Assembly: GCF_004193775.1 (NCBI RefSeq) | Contig: NC_041016.1 | Location: forward strand, 35,569,366 to 35,633,365 | Origin: Glycine soja | Taxonomy: Eukaryota > Streptophyta > Magnoliopsida > Fabales > Fabaceae | Direction of reading: 5' to 3' | DNA length: 64,000 nt | Shown: piece by piece, positions 10,983 to 21,035 of the stretch | Layout: the number at the start of each line of letters is the position of its first letter | How positions within the stretch are numbered: position 1 is the first letter of the stretch | The notes under the pieces: model-generated | Database searches by the model: none | Told to the model about the DNA's origin: nothing | Seen by the model: the letters and a program-made list of their open reading frames with translations, nothing else | Position numbers and translations under genes: made by a program

Positions 10983-12647
10983 TTAGACGATGTTAATCAA
11001 TTCTCCTTCATCATGATCATTACGATTAGCATGAACGTCGTGAGTTTCTTCTTCTCCGACAACGTTAGGAGTGATTTGTCTGGTCAAAGGACTAACATAG
11101 GTGTCCATGTATGAATCATCATCTTCTACATTGACACCAATTGTTTTGCCCTGGAGAACGACACACCACCTTTCATCAGAAGGGTCTTGCACGTAAAATA
11201 CTTGTCTAGCTTGTTCTGCCATGATGAAAGGGTCATCGTGGTAACCAAGTTTCTTTAGGTCTACCAACGTAAATCCTATATCATCGGTGCACACACCCGT
11301 GTTGCTGTCGACCCATTTACATTTAAAAACACATACAGTAAATTTCACATAGTTAAGCTCCCAAATTTTATCAATGAACCCAAAGTAAGGGATGGACGCT
11401 ACACAGGGATTGGCGTCATTCACACTTGCAAAGTGTTGAGATTCAGCCCTTAGGGTCACCCCGCTGTTCTGCATTGTACTTTTGTCATCTTGTGCTTTTG
11501 TGTAAAATGAATACTTGTTTATGCGTATCCTTGCCAAGTTATAACATTTCTTTTAGGCCCATCTACTAGCTTTCTTAATGTTTCTGAAGCATTGTCATCT
11601 GCAAAGATTGTATCTTTAAATCAATCACAAAAAGTCTTGTTATGCTTTTTCAACACCCAATTCTTTGACATTTTTGGATTATTCTGTTTGACTAAAGCTT
11701 CATGCTTAAGTATGTATGGCAAAACTTTATTACTGTTGTTCAAGATATACAAGTGAGCTTGTAACACCCACCCTGTCATCATGCCGAGACTCAGGAAGGC
11801 CAACAGGTTTAGCCTTCTCAATGTATTCTGAACAAAATTCAATGGCTTCTTCTGCAATGTACCTCTCAACAATAGATGCTTCTGGATGACATAGATTTTT
11901 TGTATACCCTTTTAAAATCTTCATGTATCGCTCAACCGGGTACATCCACCGTAGATAAACAGGACCACAACATTTGATTTCTCTTACCATATGCACAATT
12001 AAGTGAATCATGATGTCAAAGAAAGCAGGGGGAAAATACATCTCCAACTGGCACAGTATAATTGCAGCCTCATTTTCCAGCTCATCAAACTTCACAGGAT
12101 CAATGACTTTGCTACATATAGCATGGAAGAAAAAGCATAGGCGAGTTATGGCTAACCTGACTTTGTTTGGCAAGATGTCTCGTATAGCCACGACTAACAA
12201 TTGTTGCATGAGCACGTGACAATCGTGAGACTTTAAGCCTACAAGCTTCAGCTCCTTCAACTACACAAGGCTCTTAATATTTGAAGAGTATCCTTGTGGA
12301 ACCTTCACCTAACAAAGACACTGACAAAAACTTATTTTCTCCTTTTTGGACAAAGTATGGCAAGCTGGGGGAAAGTAAATTTTGTTGCCATCAGACCTTG
12401 GATGCAACTGTGATCGTATCCCCATATCAGCTAGATCTTGACGGGTATTCAAGCCATCCTTCATCTTGCCTTGAATGTTAAGAAGCGTCCCAATCACACT
12501 GTCACGTACATTTTTCTTCACATGCATGACATCAATACAATGTCTAACGTCTAGATCAGACCAATACGGAAGATCAAAGAAAATGGACCTCTTCTTCCAT
12601 ATGCAACTCTTACTTTTATCCTTCTTTTAGGTCTTTCCAAATACAGT
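10983..12647 (-). pseudogene. CACTA TNP2/TNPD transposase, C-terminal part, 5'-truncated by the Ogre insertion
   Basis: Reading down from 12,647, residues such as FDLPYWSDLDVRHCIDVMHV and GTLLNIQGKMKDGLNTRQDL belong to the end of the Transposase_21 domain. LKELKLVGLKSHDCHVLMQQ and the WMYPVERYMKILKGYTKN block are the DUF4218-type domain (11,730-12,260). The segment 10,983-11,537 (FGFIDKIWELNYVKFTVCVF, CKWVDSNTGVC) is the DUF4216-type domain. The enzyme would cut and join the transposon ends. The N-terminal half, including most catalytic sequence, is missing because the retrotransposon LTR starts at 12,648. Stops at 12,627-12,629, 12,309-12,311 and 12,261-12,263 and a frame change near 11,770 show decay. 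Confidence 0.87.
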
Positions 12648-14297
12648 TGTCATACCCTAATTTCGTCTGGGGACCTTTGCTTGATGACATGCAACTTTTG
12701 TTTGGTCCTTGTGAGGTGCTTGGCACCCATCATTAGGCAATTTGTGAAATTCCGGGACATGCCGAAAAACAAAAGAAAATATTGATGCACAATCCGTAAG
12801 GTTCCGTGACACACCGGAAATCAAATGGAAGCATCGTTGCACAATTAGTGAGGTTCCGTAACATTCCGTAAGTCAAAAAAGGGGATGATTATGTAATCCG
12901 CAAGGTTCTGTAACATTACGGAAAGAAAATAAGTATCGTTACGAAATTTGTAAGTTTCCGTAACTTTACGAAAAAAAGAGTCACCAAAAAAAGGCAGGGG
13001 GGTGTACTTGGTAAAAATGGGGGTGCAAATAGCAACCAGGCCCACTTGGGCCCTCCAGAAGATTCCTCCAGAAGGCTGTTGCTTCTGGAGGAAGCAACCC
13101 TGCTGGCCTGGGCGAGCTGGGTGGCAAGCTTCTCCCCCAATTTTCTATAAATAGGGGGGAAGTGAAGTAGAAAAGGATTCAGCCCCTTAGGCACTTCTCT
13201 CTCTTTCGAATTTGCTTAGAAAAATTGTTTCCATGAAGAAAATCCAAGCCGAGGCGCTTCCGTAACGTTTCCGTGAGTGATTTCGCGAAGGTTTTCGACC
13301 GTTCTTCGACGTTCTTCATTCGTTCTTCATCGTTCTTCGGTCTTCAACGGGTAAGTACCTCAAACTAAGCTTTTCAATTCGTTCTATGTACCCGTGGTGG
13401 TCCACATTGTGTTTCGTGTATTTTCATTCTCGTTTTCATTTACTTTCCGTACCCCTTTTGACGTGCTTAAGCCATTTTTTTTAAGTCATTTCTCGCTTAA
13501 CCTAAAAATAAAATAAATTTCCACCGATCGTTTGAATTGTATTATCCGTTAACTTTGGTTAAAATGAATTCCGACCGTTCGGTCGTGCCGCAACCACGTT
13601 GGAAATCAAAAAAGAGGTAAAATAATAATATAATAATAAAAAAAATGTCTTTTAGTAAAATAAAGCAGAAAATCAATCGGACGTTTTCTCTTTGGAATTT
13701 CTCATTCTTAATTGAATTGACTAATAACTAAAGTGAAACTAAGGCTAAAATCAACTCGCCTAGTCAAGCTCGTCCACAAAAATAGGTTTTTGAAAGTTTA
13801 CCATTTCAATTTCTTACTAAGTAAAATGGATCATTTTCAAGGTCCAACGCCTTAAAATGATCATCTTTTAAGTAAAAAAGAATCACTTGATTCACGCATA
13901 AGAAAGAACTACGTAGGTCTGATTTCCTCATCGCAATTGAGGAATACGTAGGAGCAAAGGGGAAACACCCTTGTCGACCACAAAAAGAGAAAAAAATATA
14001 AAAAGGGTATAAAGGATATAAAGACATAAAAAGGGAACGTAAAAATCAAAGTCATGTTTGCACATTCGATTAAAGGCTGCCGTCCCTTGGGACGGACGTA
14101 TGGGGTGCTAATACCTTCCCCGTGCGTAAATACAACTCCCGAACCTTTCACTTAAAAGTTCGTAGATCGCGTCTTTTCCGGTTTTTCCGACGTTTTCCTC
14201 AAATAAACGTTGGTGGCGACTCCGCGCGTATTCCTTTCGTGGAACACGCATCCCGCGAGTCACGCGTCGCCCTCCCGCCGAAGGGTAGGTTGCGACA
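12648..14297 (+). repeat. 5' LTR of the Ogre element
   Basis: Begins TGTCATACCC and ends GTTGCGACA just before the primer-binding site, giving about 1,650 bp with the canonical TG...CA ends. It contains a TATA box at 13,146. The segment around 13,905-13,960 (AACTACGTAGGTCTGATTTC) recurs in related form at 29,417-29,460 near the other end of the element. Confidence 0.82.
13146..13153 (+). promoter_or_regulatory. TATA box of the Ogre LTR promoter
   Basis: TATAAATA in a GC-richer context (TTTTCTATAAATAGGGGG) within the LTR. This is the usual pol II core promoter position for element transcription. The start site is expected about 30 bp downstream. Confidence 0.6.
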
Positions 14298-14299
14298 GT

Positions 14300-14319
14300 T
14301 GGCGACTCCACTGGGGACC
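14300..14319 (+). other. Primer-binding site of the Ogre element
   Basis: TGGCGACTCCACTGGGGACC lies 2 bp after the LTR end. Ogre elements are known to use a primer site complementary to the 3' end of an arginine tRNA, and this matches that pattern. Confidence 0.8.
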
Positions 14320-15171
14320 TATTTTTAGAGAGTTAGGCCATTTAAATCTTGTGCAATGTTTTATCGTGACTTTCTCCTTTGTTGGTTTCCCTTTATTTGT
14401 CTTATGTTCTTGTGTATATAAACTCTTTGTTGCTTTTAGTGCGTTTTAAAATGTATGCATGAGGTAAATATTTATTCATTTGATGCACACAAACACCAAC
14501 ACTATTTGCACACACTGTGAGTTGAAAAAGGGCCCTATACCCGGGTTCATAGGAACATAAGGAGTGGAGGTGAATCTGTGATCATGCTAGGTCTCCGACT
14601 TGCTTGATTACAGTGAACCCTCATCTAGAGTTTTCCTCTTTGAAAACATATTGTTGCTAGTAGTCCCTACTGCTGCTGTATGTTCTTCGAAGAGGATAAT
14701 ACCTCTAGAAACCATCAAGAGAGATATGACTACCTTGGGGGTTATCACTAAATGCCTAGTTAGCTCTCTCCCATATAGGTCCCTTAAATAGGGGCACGGA
14801 GCAAACACGCTGCGTGCCATTTTTCACACTGCCATGCATAAGTATCATATACCCTTTTGCTTATGTTCAGTGAATATTGTCATACTATGTACATTCCCGC
14901 ATTGCGCCTTTTGCATATGCATCGCATATGGGTTCTGTCTTGATCCCCTCTATAAACAAATCAACGGAGGGTCCGGGTCACCGTTTTAAATACATACGTT
15001 GGGGCACTTTGCTACCGCTAGACGTTGTGTCTAAGAAGGAGACAATGTCCCGGACACCCGCATTCTTAAATTACATCTGTGTCATATGCATTCCTTCATG
15101 CATTCATCCATTCCACCCATGAGATATCAGAGTTTTGATTTGCACCAACTTTTTGTCTCACTTTAGTAAGC
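14320..15171 (+). other. Untranslated leader of the Ogre element
   Basis: About 850 bp between the primer site and ORF1 with only short open frames. It presumably holds packaging signals; none can be read from sequence alone. Confidence 0.5.
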
Positions 15172-17037
15172 ATGGGGACAAATCAAACCGGCAAGAGGTT
15201 TTACCAAGTCAAGGTTAAAGGCCTAGATACCACCAGCATCAAGGAATTAGGGCGGTTGATGGAACCTCTCCAAATGCAAGCCTTCCGCAAGACTTACGGA
15301 AAGATCTTAGAGTTGACCATAGCAGAGGTATCCATAGAAGCCATTGCATCACTCACCCAATACTACGACCAGCCTTTGAGATGCTTCACGTTCGGAGACT
15401 TCCAATTGGTACCAACCATTGAAGAATTTGAGGAAATTCTAGGATGTCCTCTCGGGGGAAGAAAACCATACCTTTCCTCCGGGTGTCTCCCCTCTTTGAG
15501 CAGAATTGCAACTGTGGTCAAGGATTCAGCAAGAGGTTTGGACCGCATAAAACAGACTCGAAACGGCATAGCGGGCCTACCACGAAAGTACCTAGAAGAC
15601 AAGGCGAGGGGTATGGCCAGTCAAGGAGATTGGGTCCCGTTTATGGATGTGTTAGCTTTGCTAATTTTTGGGGTCGTCCTCTTTCCAAACGTAGATGGTT
15701 TGGTGGACCTAGCAACAATCGACGCTTTCCTTGCATACCACCATAGCAAGGAAAGTCCGGTGGTAGCTGTCTTGGCAGATTTATTTGACACATTTGACCG
15801 AAGGTGCGAAAAGAGTAGCGCACGGATCATCTGTTGCTTGCCCGCTCTCTGTGTTTGGTTGGTTTCACATCTGTTCCAGCAAGACACGAGGCATCCATGT
15901 CCGCTCCAAAGCCATCGCTCGTGTACTGAAAAGAGAAGAATAGATTGGGACCGGCTTTTGGCTGGGATAGGAGGTAGAACAATCAATTGGTTCCCCCGAT
16001 GGAAGGAAGGAAAGGAGGGAGTCCTTTTCTCATGTGGAGGGTACCCAAACATTCCGCTGATAGGAACGAGGGGTTGTATTAACTACAATCCTGCGCTCGC
16101 TATAAGACAACTCGGGTACCCCATGAGGGGAGCACCGATGGAAGAAAGCATGTCTCCTTTCCTTGTGAGGGATTTCGGCGCGCAAAATTTCAAGGCAATA
16201 CAAAGAATCCATAAGGCATGGGAAACCCCGTTAAGGAAAGATCAAGAACTTAGGGGCATTCGTAATGGCATCATTGGTGGTTACCATGAATGGCTGAAAG
16301 TTCATATACGAGGTTTAGATTGGCTCGCCAAGTTAAAAGTTGTCAGCGAAGAGAGTTTTGAAGCACCGGAAGAGGACGAGGAAGTCCAAGCTCTCAAAAG
16401 CGAGTTAGGAAAGGCGAAACTTGCCAAGGAGAAGTTCAAGTTGGTCGCTACACACATCCGGAAGGAGTGTGCCGGACTACGGGAAAAGAATGCAACTACC
16501 GCAAGAGCCCTTGAACAAGAGGCCAAGAGGGCTCGCAAGGAAGAGTATGGCCGTAACAAATTTCGCGGAGCTCTGTGGGGTAGCATCAATGAACTCAAGC
16601 TGCGAAGGGAAGAGAGGGACCAGTCGCGAGCACATAGCATGGTCTTGAAAGAGGAGTTAGTTGCTTGTTCAAGGTCCAAAAGGAGCTTATCTCAGCGTTT
16701 ATGTGAGACAGAGACCAACATGCTAGCTATCATCGCCAAGTACCAAGAAGAGTTAGGTCTAGCCACAGCCCACGAGCATAGGGTTGCAGACGAGTATGCC
16801 CAAGTATACGGGGAAAAAGAGGCTAGAGGAAGGGTGATCGACTCTTTACACCAAGAGGCAACCATGTGGATGGATCGGTTTGCTCTTACCTTGAACGGGA
16901 GTCAAGAACTTCCCCGATTGTTAGCCAAGGCCAAGGCAATGGCGGACACCTACTCCGGCCCCGAAGAAATTCATGGGCTTCTCGGCTATTGTCAGCATAT
17001 GATAGACTTAATGGCCCACATAATTAGAAATCGCTAG
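15172..17037 (+). CDS. Ogre ORF1 protein (621 aa, mobile-domain-like N-terminus plus coiled coil)
   Basis: An intact 621-codon frame from ATG 15,172 to TAG. It sits between the primer site and gag, where Ogre elements carry an extra ORF1 of unknown function. Residues about 60-110 (LRCFTFGDFQLVPTIEEFEE, ILGCPLGG) resemble the plant-mobile-domain type of fold. Residues about 395-560 are very rich in K/E/R/A heptad-like sequence, predicting a long coiled coil. It is the only undamaged large ORF of this copy. The function is not established; a structural or RNA-chaperone role would be speculation. Confidence 0.8.
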   Translation: MGTNQTGKRFYQVKVKGLDTTSIKELGRLMEPLQMQAFRKTYGKILELTIAEVSIEAIASLTQYYDQPLRCFTFGDFQLVPTIEEFEEILGCPLGGRKPYLSSGCLPSLSRIATVVKDSARGLDRIKQTRNGIAGLPRKYLEDKARGMASQGDWVPFMDVLALLIFGVVLFPNVDGLVDLATIDAFLAYHHSKESPVVAVLADLFDTFDRRCEKSSARIICCLPALCVWLVSHLFQQDTRHPCPLQSHRSCTEKRRIDWDRLLAGIGGRTINWFPRWKEGKEGVLFSCGGYPNIPLIGTRGCINYNPALAIRQLGYPMRGAPMEESMSPFLVRDFGAQNFKAIQRIHKAWETPLRKDQELRGIRNGIIGGYHEWLKVHIRGLDWLAKLKVVSEESFEAPEEDEEVQALKSELGKAKLAKEKFKLVATHIRKECAGLREKNATTARALEQEAKRARKEEYGRNKFRGALWGSINELKLRREERDQSRAHSMVLKEELVACSRSKRSLSQRLCETETNMLAIIAKYQEELGLATAHEHRVADEYAQVYGEKEARGRVIDSLHQEATMWMDRFALTLNGSQELPRLLAKAKAMADTYSGPEEIHGLLGYCQHMIDLMAHIIRNR

Positions 17038-17270
17038 AAAACTTGTATGGTCTCTCAGACCTTGACTAGATACGACTTTCTGAAATAAAATGAGTTGGTC
17101 CCATGTTTCTACTCCAAAAAGCTTGTGCTAATCAAATCACTCCTGCATTTTATCTCTAGCATGCATTTTTTCTTTCTTTACCCACTCCTCATGTTTGGTT
17201 TTTTAGGGAAAAACACATAACTAAACGTGCCACAAGGAATCCCTATCGCACCAGATCCAAATCTAGAACG

Positions 17271-20270
17271 ATGGGTGATCAAGAGGAGACACAGGAACAG
17301 ATGAAAGCCGGCATGTCGGCTCTGAAAGAACAGATGGCTTCCATGATGGAGGCCATGTTAGGAATGAGGCAGCTCATGGAGAAAAACGTGGCCACCGCTA
17401 CCGCAGTCAGTTCGGCTGCCAAAGCAGACCCAACTCTCTTGGCAACCGCGCACCATCCTCCCTCAAATATAGTAGGACGGGGAAGGGACACACTGGGGCA
17501 CAATGGCAACCCTCATCTGGGATACAACCGAGCGGCTTACCCTTATGGATTGCCGCCCAACTACTCACCACCCGTCCTACAAGACGATGCGGGCCATATT
17601 GCTTCTCCCGTCCTTGAAAGAGAGCCTCCTCAACAGCCCGACGAGGTCCACAAAGACCCTCAAGACTATGCTCGAAGGGATGTCGAGTTCTATCCCCCAA
17701 TCCCCGAAGGGCCGGCACCCAGCACGTTGCCTCAGCCCAACATCACGACACAACCAATAGTTTTGTCCACGGAAGGACCGCCCCCGGCAACTGAAGAAAG
17801 GAGGAAGCTCGATCTCCTCGAGGAGAGATTGAGAGCCGTGGAAGGATTTGGGGACTATCCGTTCGCAGACATGACGGATCTTTGCTTAGTACCCGATGTT
17901 GTTATCCCCCCGAAGTTCAAAGTACCGGACTTCGACAAGGATAAAGGGACGACTTGTCCCAAGAACCATCTCAAGATGTACTGTCGCAAGATGGGCGCAC
18001 ACTCTAAGGATGAGAAGCTATTAATACACTTTTTTCAAGATAGCTTGGCCGGAGCCGCGGTAGTTTGGTACACTAATTTGGAAACTTCCCGTATCCGCGG
18101 TAGTTTGGTACACTAGTTTGGTACACTAAGGCAATATCAGTATAATTCCGATCGCACTCAGCTGCAGAATATGTTCAAGAAAGAGGGCGAAACCTTTAAA
18201 GAATACGCACAGCGGTGGAGACACCTGGCGGCACAAGTGGCTCCTCCTATGGTTGAGAGAGAGATGATCACCATGATGGTAGACACTCTGCCAGTGTTCT
18301 ACTATGAGAAGCTAGTAGGTTACATGTCGTCCAGCTTCGCGGACCTAGTGTTCGCCGGGGAAAGAATCGAGGTAGGGTTGAAAAGAGGAAAGTTTGATTA
18401 CGTTTCCTCCACAAGTGCGAATGCCAAAAGAATCGAGACAACGGGGGCAAAAAGGAAGGAAGGAGATGCCCATGCCGTCTCTTCAATGCCCGCGTGGGTC
18501 AAACCCCCGCAGACACCCCCTGGTACCCATCAGTACGCGCAACATCACCCGAGCTTCTCGGCTCATACCGGGAACGCCTCTAGTTCAGCACCTGTGCAGC
18601 CTAAGGCACCCACCCAGAGGGAAGCTCCCCAAGTTCCAACTCCGAACACAGCTCGCCCGGCCGGTAATTCCAACGCAACAAGGAACTTCCCTCTGAGGCC
18701 ATTTCAAGAATTCACCCCACTCCCAATGACGTACGAAGACCTCTGGCCATCCCTCATCGCCAACCATTTGGCCGTGGTAACTCCCGGAAAGGTCCTCCAA
18801 CCCCCTTTCCCAAAGTGGTATGACCCTAACGCAACTTGCAAGTACCATGGGGGTGTCCCGGGGCATTCCATTGAAAAATGCCTGGCCTTTAAATACAAGG
18901 TCCAACATTTGATAGATGCTGGATGGCTGACTTTCCAAGAGGATCGGCCCAATGTGAAAACCAACCCGCTCGCCAATCATGGAGGGGGAGCGGTTAACGT
19001 CGTTGAGTCCGATAGACCGCGCAGGTTTAAACCTTTAAGGGATGTGGCAACCCCTAGGAGGTTTATCTTTGAGGCCCTACAAAAGGGAGGTGTGATTCCT
19101 CATAGTGGGCGTAAGGAGGATTCCTGTTTGCTGCATTCCGGCGAGCTGCATGACATGGAAACATGTTTGGGAATAGAGGAATTGTTACAGCGAATGATAG
19201 ATCAAGGTCGACTGGAAGTTAGCAGTGAAGGAAGAGAGGAGCAGCATATATGCATGCAGTCCACGGATGGGAGCAGTGTTGCGAAGCCCAAACCCTTGGT
19301 GATATACTTCACCAAGGGCACAGCTTCGCAAAAGCCCGGACACCCCTTAGCAGCTAAACCTGTTCCTTTCCCATACCAAAATAGCCACGCAGTCCCATGG
19401 AGATACACACCTCCAAGGGGGAAGGAAGAAGAAGCCACCGATGTCAGCTCGTTGTCAGCTAAGGTAATAAATATCACGGGACTGAGTGGTGTGACCCGTA
19501 GCGGTCGTGTGTTTGCGCCTCCGGACCTACCAGTCCAACCCGCAAACGTCAAGGGGAAAGGAAAAGTGGTGGAGGAACAAGATGGCGAAGAACCCCACGC
19601 TTCGAATAAAGATATTCCGGTTAAAGGTCTTCCGGAGAAAAAGGATGGTAAAAAGGAGGTGTCGCTAGAGGAAGCCAGTGAGTTCCTCCGTATAATTCAG
19701 CAAAGCGAATTCAAGGTTATCGAACAGCTCAACAAAACCCCGGCCAGGGTCTCGCTGTTGGAGTTACTCATGAGCTCCGAGCCTCATTGGGCTCTGCTAG
19801 TAAAAGTTCTGAACGAGGCCCATGTGGCCCAAGACATCTCGGTAGAAGGTTTCGGAGGGCTGGTCAATAATATCACTGCCAACAACTATCTCGCATTCGC
19901 CGAAGAAGAAATCCCCGCCGAGGGGAGAGGGCATAATAAAGCTTTGCACGTATCAGTCAAGTGTATGGATCATATCGTAGCCAAAGTGCTCATTGATAAT
20001 GGTTCCAGTTTAAACGTGATGCCTAAGAGCACTTTGGAGAAACTACCATTCAATGCTTCCCACTTAAAGCCGAGTTCAATGGTGGTTCGTGCCTTCGACG
20101 GCACCCGCCAAGAGGTTAGGGGAGAGATCGATCTCCCAGTACAGATAGGACCTCACACCTATCAAGTCACTTTCCAAATAATGGATATTAACCCCCCTAC
20201 AGCTGTCTGTTGGGACGTCCGTGGATCCACTCAGTGGGAGTTGTTCCCTCTACACTCCACCAAAAGTTGA
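17271..20270 (+). pseudogene. gag: Ogre gag and aspartic protease, broken by a local rearrangement and a frameshift
   Basis: The first frame, 17,271-18,116, has a Met/Gln-rich N-terminus and the start of the capsid-like retrotransposon gag domain (FKVPDFDKDKGTTCPKNHLK, LAGAAVVWYTNLE). The frame breaks in a short rearrangement at 18,060-18,135 and resumes at 18,171 (MFKKEGETFKEYAQRW). A zinc-knuckle-like CKYHGG...GHSIEKC follows. The protease motif VLIDNGSSLNVMP lies near 19,990, with Asp in the D-N-G active-site position. Near 20,195 a one-base loss in a C-run shifts the end of the protease out of frame (stop at 20,268-20,270). The correct frame continues from about 20,210. Confidence 0.82.
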
Positions 20271-20859
20271 AATTCGTAGTGGAAGGGCATCTGGTCATCG
20301 TGTCAGGCGAGGAAGACATCTTGGTGAGCTATCCAACCTCTATGCCTTATGTAGAGGCCGCAGAGGAGTCATTAGAAACCGCTTTCCAGTCTTTTGAGGT
20401 GGTAAGCATTTCCTCCGTGGACTCCTTCTCTGGGCAAGCTTGCCTGTCCGATGCAGCAGTAATGATGGCCCGAGTCATGTTGGGGAACGGTTACGAACCC
20501 GGAATGGGTTTAGGCAAAGACAACGGCGGCATAACTAGCCTGATAAATGCCAAAGGAAATCGTGGGAAGTATGGGTTAGGCTATAAGCCCACTCAGGCAG
20601 ATGTAAAGAGAAGCATCGCGGGAAGGAAGAGCGGTAGTCAAAGCTCGCGGTTGAGACAAGAAGGTGAAGGAAGCCCGCCCTGCCACATAAGTAGAAGCTT
20701 TATAAGCGCGGGTCTAGGGGACAAAGGTCAAGTGGTCGCGATGTACGAAGATGATGTTCCGAGTACATTGGATTTGGTACGACCATGCTCTCCTGATTTC
20801 CAGCTGGGAAATTGGCGAGTGGAGGAACGCCCCGACATTTACGCAACGAGCATAATGTA
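20210..20859 (+). CDS. Protease C-terminus and G-patch domain of the Ogre polyprotein
   Basis: GRPWIHSVGVVPSTLHQKLK completes the protease core. It is followed by a G-patch-like segment (MLGNGYEPGMGLGKDNGG and GKYGLGYKPT), a glycine-rich RNA-binding motif known between PRO and RT in this lineage. It ends TSIM with TAA at 20,857-20,859 if unspliced. The splice donor overlaps the stop, so splicing would join it to pol. It is an interior piece of a polyprotein, not a free gene; the upstream frame is shifted by one base. Confidence 0.75.
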
Positions 20860-21035
20860 AACCTTTACGGTTTTAAAAAACTCTATAGTTAGGCCTAGGC
20901 TTTAGAGTTTCTTTTGTTAAGGCTTTGTGTCTTTTGTTTTAAATTTATAATACAAGGATCTTTCTTCATCTGTTCCTACGTCTCTACCCATTCTCATCCA
21001 TTTGCATGTTTACTTCTTTATTTCTGAAACGGCAG
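20857..21035 (+). other. Ogre intron between protease/G-patch and reverse transcriptase
   Basis: A GTAAAC donor at 20,857 and a GGCAG acceptor ending at 21,035 define a 179-bp AT-rich intron. Removing it joins ...ACG AGC ATA AT to A TCT GAT GAC and opens a frame straight into RT with no stop. An intron at this place is a known special feature of Ogre elements and lets full polyprotein be made only from spliced RNA. Confidence 0.75.

Noticed and set aside
14600..14820. Small frames on both strands in the Ogre leader as genes
   Set aside because: No conserved domain, no coding bias that I can see, and the position is the expected untranslated leader.
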